A stretch of DNA of 6,502 nucleotides. It comes from Parafannyhessea sp902761955 (lineage in GTDB: Bacteria > Actinomycetota > Coriobacteriia > Coriobacteriales > Atopobiaceae). The stretch covers positions 1-6,502 of the forward strand of contig CACWMM010000085.1 of the NCBI GenBank assembly GCA_902761955.1, read 5' to 3'. The notes below the pieces were generated by a model. It saw only the letters and a program-made list of their open reading frames with translations. It was not told the origin of the DNA and did no database searches. The number at the start of each line of letters is the position of its first letter. The stretch's first letter is position 1. Of the stretch, positions 1-5,653 are shown in pieces. A program made the position numbers and the translations under genes.

Positions 1-711
1 AGCTACGGCCGCGCCGCCAACCAGATGCGCCCCGTGAAGCTCACGCGAGACGTGATGATGAACGCGGACGGCTCGTGCCTGGCGGAGTTCGGCAACACGC
101 GCGTCATGTGCACCGCCACGGTGGAAGAGGGCGTGCCCGCGTGGCGCAAGGGCTCGCGCGCCGGCTGGGTCACCGCGGAGTACGCCATGCTCCCGGCGTC
201 CACGTCCACGCGCACGCGCCGCGAGTACAAGGGTCGCAAGGGCCGCTCGATGGAGATCGAGCGCCTCGTTGGCAGAAGTCTGCGCGCCGTGTGCGACATG
301 CACCGCCTCGGCGAGCTCACCGTCACGTGCGACTGCGACGTAATCCAGGCGGACGGCGGTACGCGCACCGCGTCGATCACCGGCGCGTGGGTGGCGCTGC
401 ACGACGCGCTCCAAAAGTGGGTCGACGCCGGCAAGATCAAGCGCCTGCCGCTCACCGGCCAGGTCGCGGCCATCAGCATGGGCAAGGTCGCCGACCGCCT
501 CCTGCTCGACCTCGACTACCCCGAGGACAGCCACGCGCAGGTCGACCTCAACCTCGTGTGCACGGGCGACGGCGGCATCGTGGAGGTGCAGGGCACCGGC
601 GAGCGCTCCACCATCAGCCGAGAAGAGCTCGACGCCTTGCTCGACATGGGCCAGGCGGGCATCCAAGAGCTCATCCGCCTGCAGAACCAGGTCACGGGCT
701 TCTCTGACTAG
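1..711 (+). CDS. rph: Ribonuclease PH, 5' end cut by the window edge
   Basis: RNase PH is a phosphorolytic 3'-5' exoribonuclease that trims tRNA 3' extensions, releasing nucleoside diphosphates; it works in the cytoplasm as a hexameric ring. The reading frame is open from base 1, and the first codons (YGRAANQMRPVKLTRDV) match the family's N-terminal GRA-x-D/N-Q-x-RP signature. The true start therefore lies a few codons to the left, and the ATG at 25 is internal. Recognisable family blocks follow: GWVTAEYAMLP at about 166-198, the KGRKGRSMEIERLVGRSLRAV block at about 229-291, and the phosphate-binding ADGGTRTASITG block at 349-384 with its arginine at 364-366. The C-terminal part has the conserved D-L-D-Y and EVQGTGE blocks. 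About 236 residues are visible, close to full family length. It is normally a neighbour of rdgB, but here an ATPase cassette lies between them. Identification is secure. Confidence 0.97.
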   Translation, partial: SYGRAANQMRPVKLTRDVMMNADGSCLAEFGNTRVMCTATVEEGVPAWRKGSRAGWVTAEYAMLPASTSTRTRREYKGRKGRSMEIERLVGRSLRAVCDMHRLGELTVTCDCDVIQADGGTRTASITGAWVALHDALQKWVDAGKIKRLPLTGQVAAISMGKVADRLLLDLDYPEDSHAQVDLNLVCTGDGGIVEVQGTGERSTISREELDALLDMGQAGIQELIRLQNQVTGFSD

Positions 712-807
712 TCGCCCCGCGCGCACCCGCGCCCCACGCCCCGCCGTGCCACACGCCACGCGCTCAACTGGCCCCGCGCCCGTCCTTCACGCCCCATCGT
801 GCGGCAC

Positions 808-835
808 GGCTTCGCATATCGCGATATGCGAAGCC
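808..835. promoter_or_regulatory. Perfect 28-bp palindrome (site 1 of a pair)
   Basis: Each strand reads GGCTTCGCATATCG into its own reverse complement with no spacer. The inner 24 bp (810-833) is identical to the inner 24 bp of the second site at 876-899. The two centres lie 66 bp apart. The surroundings are a C-rich, G-poor spacer without a supported gene (712-960). No T-run follows the dyad, so it does not look like a classical terminator. A dimeric repressor site, or a small dispersed repeat, is the better reading; which protein binds is not visible here. Confidence 0.7.
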
Positions 836-872
836 CCCAATTTCACGTTTTCGCAGTTGGGCGTCTTGGCAG

Positions 873-902
873 CCACTTCGCATATCGCGATATGCGAAGT
901 GG
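873..902. promoter_or_regulatory. Perfect 30-bp palindrome (site 2 of a pair)
   Basis: The core at 876-899 is the same 24-bp dyad as at 810-833, but the outer base pairs differ (CCA/TGG here, GG/CC at site 1). The symmetry has therefore been kept while its sequence changed, which points to selection for the dyad or to independent insertion of an element with matched ends. Between the two sites, CCCAA (836-840) and TTGGG (857-861) form a further weak dyad. The site lies about 145 bp upstream of the ATPase start. Confidence 0.7.
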
Positions 903-959
903 GGTGTCTCGCGGCCAGCCTCGCACCCACCCGCATCCCCGAAAATCTCCCCATGTGCT

Positions 960-1011
960 CTCCAATTAACACATTAGGTTAATTACAATTAACCTAATGT
1001 GTTAATTGGAG
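960..1011. promoter_or_regulatory. Large AT-rich palindrome with nested operator-like dyads
   Basis: Two 25-bp arms (960-984 and 987-1011) are perfect reverse complements around a 2-bp AC spacer at 985-986. Each arm is itself a dyad: AATTAAC, seven bases, GTTAATT (964-984, repeated as 987-1007). Four half-sites are thus arranged head to tail in about 44 bp. The tract is AT-rich in an otherwise very GC-rich region and ends 36 bp before the ATPase ATG. It reads best as an operator for two dimers bound side by side. As RNA it could also fold into a long hairpin just upstream of the ribosome-binding site. Confidence 0.75.
967..995 (+). promoter_or_regulatory. Candidate promoter of the ATPase gene, inside the palindrome
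   Basis: TTAACA (967-972) lies 17 bp from TAACCT (990-995), a reasonable sigma70-type pair with an expected start near 1002. Because the tract is a palindrome, the same pair occurs on the minus strand (-35 at 1004-999, -10 at 981-976), pointing back toward rph. A second possible -10, TACAAT, is at 984-989 but has no clear -35. Any protein bound to the dyads would occlude these promoters. Confidence 0.45.
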
Positions 1012-1047
1012 CCATCACAGTCACCGCCACCACCCCAAGGAGGCGTC

Positions 1048-2301
1048 ATGCCCTACATCAATCGCATCGTCGACGCGGAGCTCGAGCGCGCGCTCGGAGC
1101 GTTCGGCGCCGTCCTGCTAGAGGGGCCAAAGTGGTGCGGCAAGACCACCACGGCAGCCAGGGTCGCACGCTCGTCGCTCATGCTGTCGGACCCCGCCGGC
1201 GACTTTGCCTCGCGCAAGCTGGCGCAGGTCGAGCCCTCCGTCGCGATCGAGGGCGAAAGCCCCCGCTTGATAGACGAGTGGCAGGAGGTCCCCAAGCTCT
1301 GGGACGCCGTCCGCTACCGGTGCGACGCGACGGGCGGCCGCGGGCTCTTCGTCCTCACCGGCTCCGCGACGCCGGACGACGCTCACGCGCCCATGCACAG
1401 CGGCGTCGGACGGATCGCGCGCGTCCGCATGGGCACGCTCACCCTGCAGGAGCAGGGCATGTCCAGCGGCAAGGTCAGCGTCGCCGGCCTGCTTCAGGGC
1501 AAGAGCTACACCGCGCTCGGCTCGCTCGACGTCCAAACCATTGCCCAGCTCGTCGTGCGTGGCGGCTGGCCCAGCGCCGCGGGTGTCCCGGCGCCGGCGG
1601 CGTCCATGCTCGCGCGCGGCTACGTCGATGGCGTCTGCAACTCGGACGTCTCGCGGATCGATGGCGTCCGCCGCGACCCAGACAAGGTCACTAGGCTCGT
1701 GCGCTCGCTCGCGCGCAACGAGTCGACCCTTGCGACCATGAAGTCCGTCCTGGCGGACCTCGGCGGGGACATCACGCGGCAGACAGCCGCAAAGTACGTC
1801 TCTATCCTGTCGCGCCTCCACTTCGTGCAGGACGTCCCCGCGTGGAACCCGGCGCTCCGGTCCCCGGTGGTGCTCCGCCAGGCGGCCAAGCACCACCTCG
1901 CGGACCCCTCCCTCGCGGCCGCCGCGCTTGGTGCAAGCACGGAATCCCTGCTAGAAGACGTCAAGACGCTCGGTCTTCTGTTCGAGTCCCTCGTCATCCA
2001 CGACCTCATGGCCTACGCCCAGGCGTCGGGCGCGCGGGTGTACCACTACCACGACTCGAGCGACCTCGAGGTGGACGCGATTGTCCAGGCGGACGACGGC
2101 CGTTGGCTCGCCGTCGAGGTCAAGCTCGGTGCGGGCGGCGTGCAGGACGGCTGCCAGAACCTGCTGCGACTCGAAAGCAAGATGACAGACGCCGGCAATT
2201 GCCCGCCCGCGGCAAAGGTGGTGGTCGTCGGCTTTGGCGAGCCCGCCCACTTGACGGAAGACAACGTGCAGGTAGTCCCGATCGACACCCTCGGTGTCTA
2301 G
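1048..2301 (+). CDS. DUF4143-type AAA ATPase (accessory)
   Basis: The 417-residue product is an AAA_14/DUF4143 family ATPase. Members are widespread accessory proteins whose cellular role is mostly unknown. Walker A is GPKWCGKT (26-33), Walker B LIDEWQ (74-79), the sensor-like LTGSATP block is at 103-109, and a GR pair (121-122) follows where an arginine finger is expected. Residues about 235-265 (GGDITRQTAAKYVSILSRLHFV) look like the family's winged-helix segment. The C-terminal domain has a nuclease-fold-like pattern, D343 then E357-V-K359, as seen in PD-(D/E)XK-type folds. I chose the ATG at 1048 because AAGGAGG ends 4 nt before it and MPYINRIVD is a typical family N-terminus; the in-frame TTG at 1006 lies inside the palindrome. 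The gene sits between rph and rdgB with its own dyad-rich control region, so transfer as a single-gene cassette is likely. Confidence 0.88.
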   Translation: MPYINRIVDAELERALGAFGAVLLEGPKWCGKTTTAARVARSSLMLSDPAGDFASRKLAQVEPSVAIEGESPRLIDEWQEVPKLWDAVRYRCDATGGRGLFVLTGSATPDDAHAPMHSGVGRIARVRMGTLTLQEQGMSSGKVSVAGLLQGKSYTALGSLDVQTIAQLVVRGGWPSAAGVPAPAASMLARGYVDGVCNSDVSRIDGVRRDPDKVTRLVRSLARNESTLATMKSVLADLGGDITRQTAAKYVSILSRLHFVQDVPAWNPALRSPVVLRQAAKHHLADPSLAAAALGASTESLLEDVKTLGLLFESLVIHDLMAYAQASGARVYHYHDSSDLEVDAIVQADDGRWLAVEVKLGAGGVQDGCQNLLRLESKMTDAGNCPPAAKVVVVGFGEPAHLTEDNVQVVPIDTLGV

Positions 2302-2326
2302 CGCACCCCGCCCGCTCCATGCGCTA
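2299..2326 (+). terminator. Weak hairpin at the ATPase stop codon
   Basis: TAGCGC (2299-2304, starting with the stop codon) pairs with GCGCTA (2321-2326) across a 16-nt loop. There is no T-run, so termination is doubtful. The first 11 bases, TAGCGCACCCC, recur exactly at the rdgB stop (2990-3000), where they also start a hairpin. Confidence 0.25.
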
Positions 2327-2359
2327 CCATCGACGCATCCAACCAAAGGAGAGAAACCC

Positions 2360-2992
2360 ATGGCACTCGACATCAGCACGCTCGACCCCGCAAAGACCGT
2401 CGTCGTCGCGACGGGCAACCCCCACAAGGTGACGGAGATAGAGGCGATCCTCGCCCAGAGCCTGCCTGGCGTGCGCTTCGTCGCCCTCGGCGAGCTCGGC
2501 AGCTTCCCCGACCCGGTGGAGGACGGCGACACCTTCGCGGAGAACGCCTACATCAAGGCGGCGGCCGCGCTCGACAACACGGGCCTCGCGATGGCAGTCG
2601 CGGACGATTCCGGCCTCTGCGTGGACGCTCTCGACGGCGCCCCCGGGATCTTCTCGGCGCGCTGGGCCGGCGAGCACGGAAACGACGCCGCCAACAACCA
2701 GAAGCTCATGCGCCTGATGGAGGGCGTCCCGCGCGAGCGCCGCACCGCGCGCTTCCACTCCAGCGTCGTGCTGGTGGAGCGCGACGAGGACGGCGAGGGC
2801 GTCACGCACGGCGAGGGCGACTGCGAGGGCTTTGTGGGCACGGAGCCGCGCGGCGACGGCGGCTTTGGCTACGACCCGCTGTTCTTGCCCAACGACACCC
2901 CGGGCAAGACCATGGCAGAGCTTTCCGCGGGCGAGAAGAACGCGATCAGCCATCGCTTCCACGCCCTCCAGGACCTCGCGCAGAAGCTGTAG
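2360..2992 (+). CDS. rdgB: XTP/dITP diphosphatase (Ham1/RdgB family)
   Basis: This house-cleaning pyrophosphatase hydrolyses XTP, dITP and ITP to the monophosphates plus pyrophosphate, keeping deaminated purines out of DNA and RNA. The product is 210 residues, a usual family length. Family motifs are all present: the N-terminal TGNPHK (18-23), GDTFAENA (56-63), the metal-binding DDSGL (82-86), the FGYDPLF base-pocket block (169-175) and the C-terminal SHR (197-199). The ATG at 2360 is preceded by an AAAGGAGA ribosome-binding site at 2345-2352; an earlier in-frame GTG at 2294 would overlap the ATPase gene and is less likely. It lies 58 bp after the ATPase stop, so it may be read through from the ATPase promoter in addition to any rph-side promoter. 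It converges on the M24 peptidase gene. Confidence 0.96.
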   Translation: MALDISTLDPAKTVVVATGNPHKVTEIEAILAQSLPGVRFVALGELGSFPDPVEDGDTFAENAYIKAAAALDNTGLAMAVADDSGLCVDALDGAPGIFSARWAGEHGNDAANNQKLMRLMEGVPRERRTARFHSSVVLVERDEDGEGVTHGEGDCEGFVGTEPRGDGGFGYDPLFLPNDTPGKTMAELSAGEKNAISHRFHALQDLAQKL

Positions 2993-3011
2993 CGCACCCC
3001 CGCGCGCTACA
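2988..3011. terminator. Hairpin shared by the two convergent stop codons
   Basis: TGTAGCGC (2988-2995) pairs with GCGCTACA (3004-3011) around the loop ACCCCCGC. The left arm contains the rdgB TAG and the right arm the reverse-strand TAG of the peptidase gene. A bidirectional terminator is plausible from position, but neither side has a T-run, so it may only slow or demarcate convergent transcription. Confidence 0.4.
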
Positions 3012-4098
3012 CCTCGAGCACCGTCGCCTCGTGGCTGTAGTGGTTCAGCACCTCGCAGCCGTCCTCGGTCACGATCACCAGGTCCTCAATGCGCACGCCC
3101 ACCTCGCCGGGAATGTAAATGCCAGGCTCGATGCTAAAGCACTGCCCGGCGCGCACCGGCTCGTCGTGGGTCGAGCTCACGTCGCCCGGCTCGTGGTCCT
3201 CAAGGCCAATCTGGTGGCCCAGGCGGTGCGTGAAGTACGGGCCAAAGCCGGCGTCTTCAATAATGTGGCGCGCGGTCAGGTCTATCTGCGCAAACGTGAC
3301 GCCCGGGCGCACGATGGCCTCCGCGGCCTCGTTCGCGCGGCGCACGGTCTCGTACACCTCAAGCTGGCGCGCCGTGGGCTCGGCCGTAAAGAACGTGCGC
3401 GTCATGTCCGAGCAGTACGCGTCCTGCTTGCAGCCCACGTCAAACAGCACCATGTCGCCCTTGTGGAACACGGTGTCGTCCGGCTCGTGGTGGGGGTCCG
3501 CCGCGTTCGCGCCAAAGCTCACGATGGGAGAAAAGCTGTGCCCCTGGGCCCCAAGCCTGCGGTACTCGCCCAGAAGCCCGCTCGCGATCTGGTGCTCCGT
3601 CACGCCCTCGCGCACCTGCGCCGCAAGCCAGTTCATGGCGCGGTCGTTCGTCAGGCTCGCCTGGCGCATCAGCTCCTGCTCGCGCGCGTCCTTCACGGAG
3701 CGCGCCGCGTCCACGGCCCACGAGCCCAGCCTAAAGCCGCTTGCCGCGCGGGCGTCCATCAGCGGAAGCAGCCAGTTGGCCACGAGCTTCTTATCCACGC
3801 CCAGGGGCGCGGCCCCGTCAAGCTCCGCCGCCACCAGAGGCACGGGGTCCTCCGTGTCGTCAAACGTCACAAGCTTCTGCGCCGCGCCCGTCGCGTCCGG
3901 AAACAGCCTGTTGCAAAACATCACCGTGCGCGGGCGCCGCTCGGCGTCGCGCGCAACCAGCAGCCCAAAGAACCGCTCGTACGGCTCCGTGTAATAGCCG
4001 GTCAGATACCAGATGGACATGGGGTCGCACACCAGCATCTGCTCCAGCCCCTGGCTTTCGAGGTTCTGAAGCACCCTTTCGATCCTGCTTTCGCTCAT
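3007..4098 (-). CDS. M24 family Xaa-Pro peptidase (prolidase/aminopeptidase P-like)
   Basis: This is a two-metal peptidase that cleaves peptide bonds next to proline and so takes part in cytoplasmic peptide recycling. The 363-residue product has a creatinase-like N-terminal domain (about 1-135) and a pita-bread catalytic domain (about 140-363). All five metal ligands can be placed: D220 (FDVG), D231 (CSDMTRTF), H295 (GHQIG), E324 (IEPGIY) and E338 (RIEDL). The steps of 11, 29 and 14 residues match compact prolidases better than E. coli PepP, whose last two glutamates are farther apart. Substrate choice (dipeptidase or aminopeptidase) cannot be decided, so I give no symbol. The ATG is supported by a TAAGGAG site (reverse strand, 4110-4104). 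No signal peptide is seen. It is divergent from veg and convergent with rdgB. Confidence 0.94.
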   Translation of the reverse strand: MSESRIERVLQNLESQGLEQMLVCDPMSIWYLTGYYTEPYERFFGLLVARDAERRPRTVMFCNRLFPDATGAAQKLVTFDDTEDPVPLVAAELDGAAPLGVDKKLVANWLLPLMDARAASGFRLGSWAVDAARSVKDAREQELMRQASLTNDRAMNWLAAQVREGVTEHQIASGLLGEYRRLGAQGHSFSPIVSFGANAADPHHEPDDTVFHKGDMVLFDVGCKQDAYCSDMTRTFFTAEPTARQLEVYETVRRANEAAEAIVRPGVTFAQIDLTARHIIEDAGFGPYFTHRLGHQIGLEDHEPGDVSSTHDEPVRAGQCFSIEPGIYIPGEVGVRIEDLVIVTEDGCEVLNHYSHEATVLEV

Positions 4099-4127
4099 TT
4101 CCGCTCCTTAAGCCGCGTTTTCCGTGG

Positions 4128-4157
4128 ATATGGCGCCAGCGCCATATACTAAAGTAT
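4128..4157. promoter_or_regulatory. Dyad-rich divergent promoter region of the peptidase and veg genes
   Basis: ATATGGCGC (4128-4136) and GCGCCATAT (4139-4147) form a 20-bp near-perfect palindrome with a 2-bp spacer. It overlaps TATACT (4145-4150), a strong -10 hexamer for rightward transcription of veg. A second small dyad, ATACT-AA-AGTAT (4146-4157), overlaps the same hexamer. I find no convincing -35 at 16-18 bp, since the large dyad occupies the spacer. A protein bound to the dyad could help or block polymerase. Confidence 0.5.
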
Positions 4158-4158
4158 T

Positions 4159-4188
4159 GCATGACACTGGGCCGGAGGGCTGTCATGC
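4159..4188 (+). other. Leader hairpin upstream of veg
   Basis: GCATGACA (4159-4166) pairs with TGTCATGC (4181-4188), and GCC/GGC (4171-4173/4178-4180) can stack inside the loop. If transcription starts a few bases after the TATACT hexamer, this is at the very 5' end of the veg mRNA, about 16 nt before its ribosome-binding site. It may stabilise the message; no riboswitch family is recognised. Confidence 0.4.
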
Positions 4189-4219
4189 GCCGACGGCCGC
4201 GTTTTGGAGGTACAGATAG

Positions 4220-4519
4220 ATGGAAGTCGAGGTTCCACCCGCCAATAGGGTAGACCAAATCCGAGAAGAGCTTGTTTCTCTTAGGGGAAGACATCTGCGA
4301 GTCCGGGCCAACATGGGCCGCTCCCGCGTTGTCGAGCGCACGGGCACCCTCGTGGGCGCGTACCCCACGCTGTTCGTGGTCGAGGTCGAGGAGCGCCGCG
4401 GCCGCAAGGCACGCCAGTCCTACCAGTACGTGGACGTGCTCACCGGCGCGGTCGAGATCTACGATTCCGACACGGGCGAGCGCCTGTTTGACTTTGGCTT
4501 CGAGGGTCAGCAGCTCTAG
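4220..4519 (+). CDS. veg: Veg family protein
   Basis: The 99-residue product is recognisable as Veg (DUF1021/PF06257): LRGRHLRVRANMGRSRVVERTGTL at about 21-44 and YPTLFVVEVEE with a later SYQYVDVLTGAVEI block match the family core. In Bacillus subtilis Veg is linked to biofilm gene expression through SinR, but its function in Actinobacteria is unknown to me and should not be carried over. The C-terminus extends about 15 residues past the usual end (YDSDTGERLFDFGFEGQQL). The start has a TGGAGG ribosome-binding site (4205-4210) with 9-nt spacing. veg upstream of ispE is a common arrangement in Gram-positive genomes, which supports co-transcription with the downstream gene. Confidence 0.9.
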   Translation: MEVEVPPANRVDQIREELVSLRGRHLRVRANMGRSRVVERTGTLVGAYPTLFVVEVEERRGRKARQSYQYVDVLTGAVEIYDSDTGERLFDFGFEGQQL

Positions 4520-4616
4520 CACCAGCACTGGCGCCGGCGCCGGCTCCAGCAGCACCGGCGCCGGAAGCACCAGCACCAACGGCACCAGCGCCGGCGCCGG
4601 GGAAGAGGGTGGTCGC
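4520..4616 (+). repeat. Degenerate GC-rich repeat tract between veg and ispE
   Basis: The 97-bp gap is built from CACCAGCAC-like and GGCGCCGGC-like units. CACCAGCAC occurs at 4520-4528 and 4568-4576, and a 13-bp unit, GCGCCGGCGCCGG, occurs at 4531-4543 and 4588-4600. The GGCGCC runs are self-complementary, so the RNA can fold in several ways. In the ispE frame the tract is open and would encode a Ser/Thr/Gly/Ala-rich stretch (STSTGAGAGSSSTGAGST). A translated linker is therefore not excluded, but the ATG at 4617 with GAGGG upstream is the better start. Confidence 0.75.
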
Positions 4617-5505
4617 ATGTCGCACGTCACGATCGACGCTCCCGTCAAGGTCAACCTGCACCTGGGCATCCACCCCGGGCGGGATTCGCGCGGCTACCAC
4701 CGCGCGGATTCCGTCATGGTCGCGCTTGGCGTGGGCGACACCGTCACGGTGAGCACGCCCCCCGAGCCGCCCGCGCCGGCGCTCGCTCCCAATGTCGAGC
4801 CGCCCGCGGCCGATGCGTCCGGAGTCCTTCTCGCCATGAGCGAGGACGTGGGCGTCCCGCCCCAGAAGAACACCGCCTGGCAGGCCGCTGCGCGCCTGCG
4901 CCAGGCGTTTGGCATCGCCGCGCCGGTGCGCGTGGAGGTGCGCAAGGCCGTGCCGCCGCAGAGCGGGCTTGGGGGCTCGTCCAGCGACGCCGCCTCCGTG
5001 ATCCTGGCGCTGTGCCGGCTGTTTTCCCTGGACGAGAAGGACCCGCGCGAATCTGGCGCCGTCGTACCTGACGGGCGCCGGCGACGTGCTTGCGCAGACG
5101 TTTCCCGCGCTCGAGGGGCTGCCCGTGGTGCTGGTTCGGCCGGATGCGGGCGTGTCCACCGCCGCGGCGTATCGAGAGTTCGACGCGGACCCCGTCGTTC
5201 CCGCGTCGCCCGCGCCCATGCTGGCGGCGCTGCGCGATGGTGACGCCATGGCCGTGGCGGCCGCGCTGTACAACAACCTGGAGGGCGCCGCAACGCGTCT
5301 TGTTCCAGATATCTTGCGCGTGAAGTCGTGGCTGCAGAGGCAGCCCGGTGCGGTGGCCGCGCAGGTGACGGGGTCCGGTAGCTGCGTGTTTGCCATCTGC
5401 GAGACGCATGCGGCCGCCCGCGCGATCGCCGCGCGCGCACAAGATGAGCAAGATTGGTGGTCATTCGCAACATTTACGGTTGGAAAACGCGCGCATTTCT
5501 GTTAG
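4617..5505 (+). pseudogene. ispE: 4-diphosphocytidyl-2-C-methyl-D-erythritol kinase, frame-disrupted
   Basis: IspE is the GHMP-family kinase that phosphorylates CDP-methylerythritol in the MEP pathway for isoprenoids. The first part (4617 to about 5048) carries APVKVNLHL with the catalytic lysine at residue 11 and the ATP-binding loop PPQSGLGGSSSD (113-124). The C-terminal part lies in another frame (about 5053-5505): SYLTGAGDVLAQTFPALEGLPVVLVRPDAGVSTAAAY, then motif 3 VTGSGSCVFAICE. At the join, LCRLFSLDEKDPR runs almost directly into SYLTGAGD. The intervening family segment, with the GADV block that supplies the catalytic aspartate (Asp141 in E. coli), is missing. I estimate a 40-50 bp loss whose length is not a multiple of three. 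The first frame stops at 5241-5243. Because this pathway step is usually essential, an assembly or sequencing error is as likely as true loss. Confidence 0.88.
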
Positions 5506-5508
5506 AGT
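5480..5508 (+). promoter_or_regulatory. Candidate promoter of the upstream tRNA-Pro relic
   Basis: TTGGAA (5480-5485) lies 17 bp from TAGAGT (5503-5508), which would start transcription near 5515, five bases before the tRNA-like sequence. The -10 overlaps the ispE stop codon. Its placement suggests that the relic was once an ordinary expressed tRNA gene at this locus. Confidence 0.45.
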
Positions 5509-5519
5509 AACAACGCTAA

Positions 5520-5586
5520 CGGGTTGTGGCTCAGCTTGGTAGAGCGCTCGGTTCGGGAGCTAGGGCAAAGCCGAGGAGTCGCAGGT
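5520..5586 (+). pseudogene. tRNA-Pro relic with anticodon-loop insertion and missing 3' end
   Basis: The 5' part is a good tRNA-Pro: acceptor strand CGGGTTG (5520-5526), D-stem GCTC/GAGC, anticodon-stem strand CTCGG (5547-5551, with its neighbours) and loop TTCGGGA (5552-5558) with anticodon CGG. Twelve extra bases (5559-5570) then precede the complementary CCGAG (5571-5575), a 5-nt variable loop GAGTC and the T-stem strand GCAGG with one T (5581-5586). After that the tRNA match ends. The second T-stem strand and the acceptor complement CAACCCG are not found downstream. The product could not mature into a tRNA. It is most simply a tRNA gene damaged by integration events. Confidence 0.7.
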
Positions 5587-5608
5587 AAACGGCTCGTTGG
5601 TGTGTTGT

Positions 5609-5653
5609 TGGCCACAAATGGGCCACAGCGTGGCCACAAACGTGGCCACAAAA
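5609..5653 (+). repeat. Four phased TGGCCACAA-type repeats (left array)
   Basis: Copies begin at 5609, 5620, 5631 and 5643, i.e. at 11, 11 and 12 bp steps. Three match TGGCCACAA exactly; the second is GGGCCACAG. This is about one helical turn per copy, so all sites face the same side of the DNA. The same unit recurs on the other side of the intact tRNA-Pro. The array fits accessory (arm-type) binding sites for a tyrosine recombinase or its helper. Confidence 0.8.

Noticed and set aside
746..982. Open frames on both strands over the spacer, each with repeated SHIAICE peptides
   Set aside because: The peptide repeat is simply the palindromes translated (they read the same on both strands). There is no ribosome-binding site and no family match.
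1006..1047. Earlier TTG start for the ATPase
   Set aside because: It lies inside the palindrome and has no ribosome-binding site; the ATG at 1048 has AAGGAGG and a typical N-terminus.
3031..4152. Long plus-strand frame opposite the peptidase gene
   Set aside because: It is an Arg/His/Ala-rich shadow of a gene with all catalytic ligands on the other strand, an effect of GC-rich third positions.
5040..5090. Programmed ribosomal frameshift in ispE
   Set aside because: No slippery site is seen, and a frame change alone would not restore the missing segment with the catalytic aspartate.
5559..5570. 12-nt tRNA intron
   Set aside because: Such tiny introns at the anticodon loop are archaeal/eukaryotic features, and the 3' part of the tRNA is also missing here, so no splice product would be functional.
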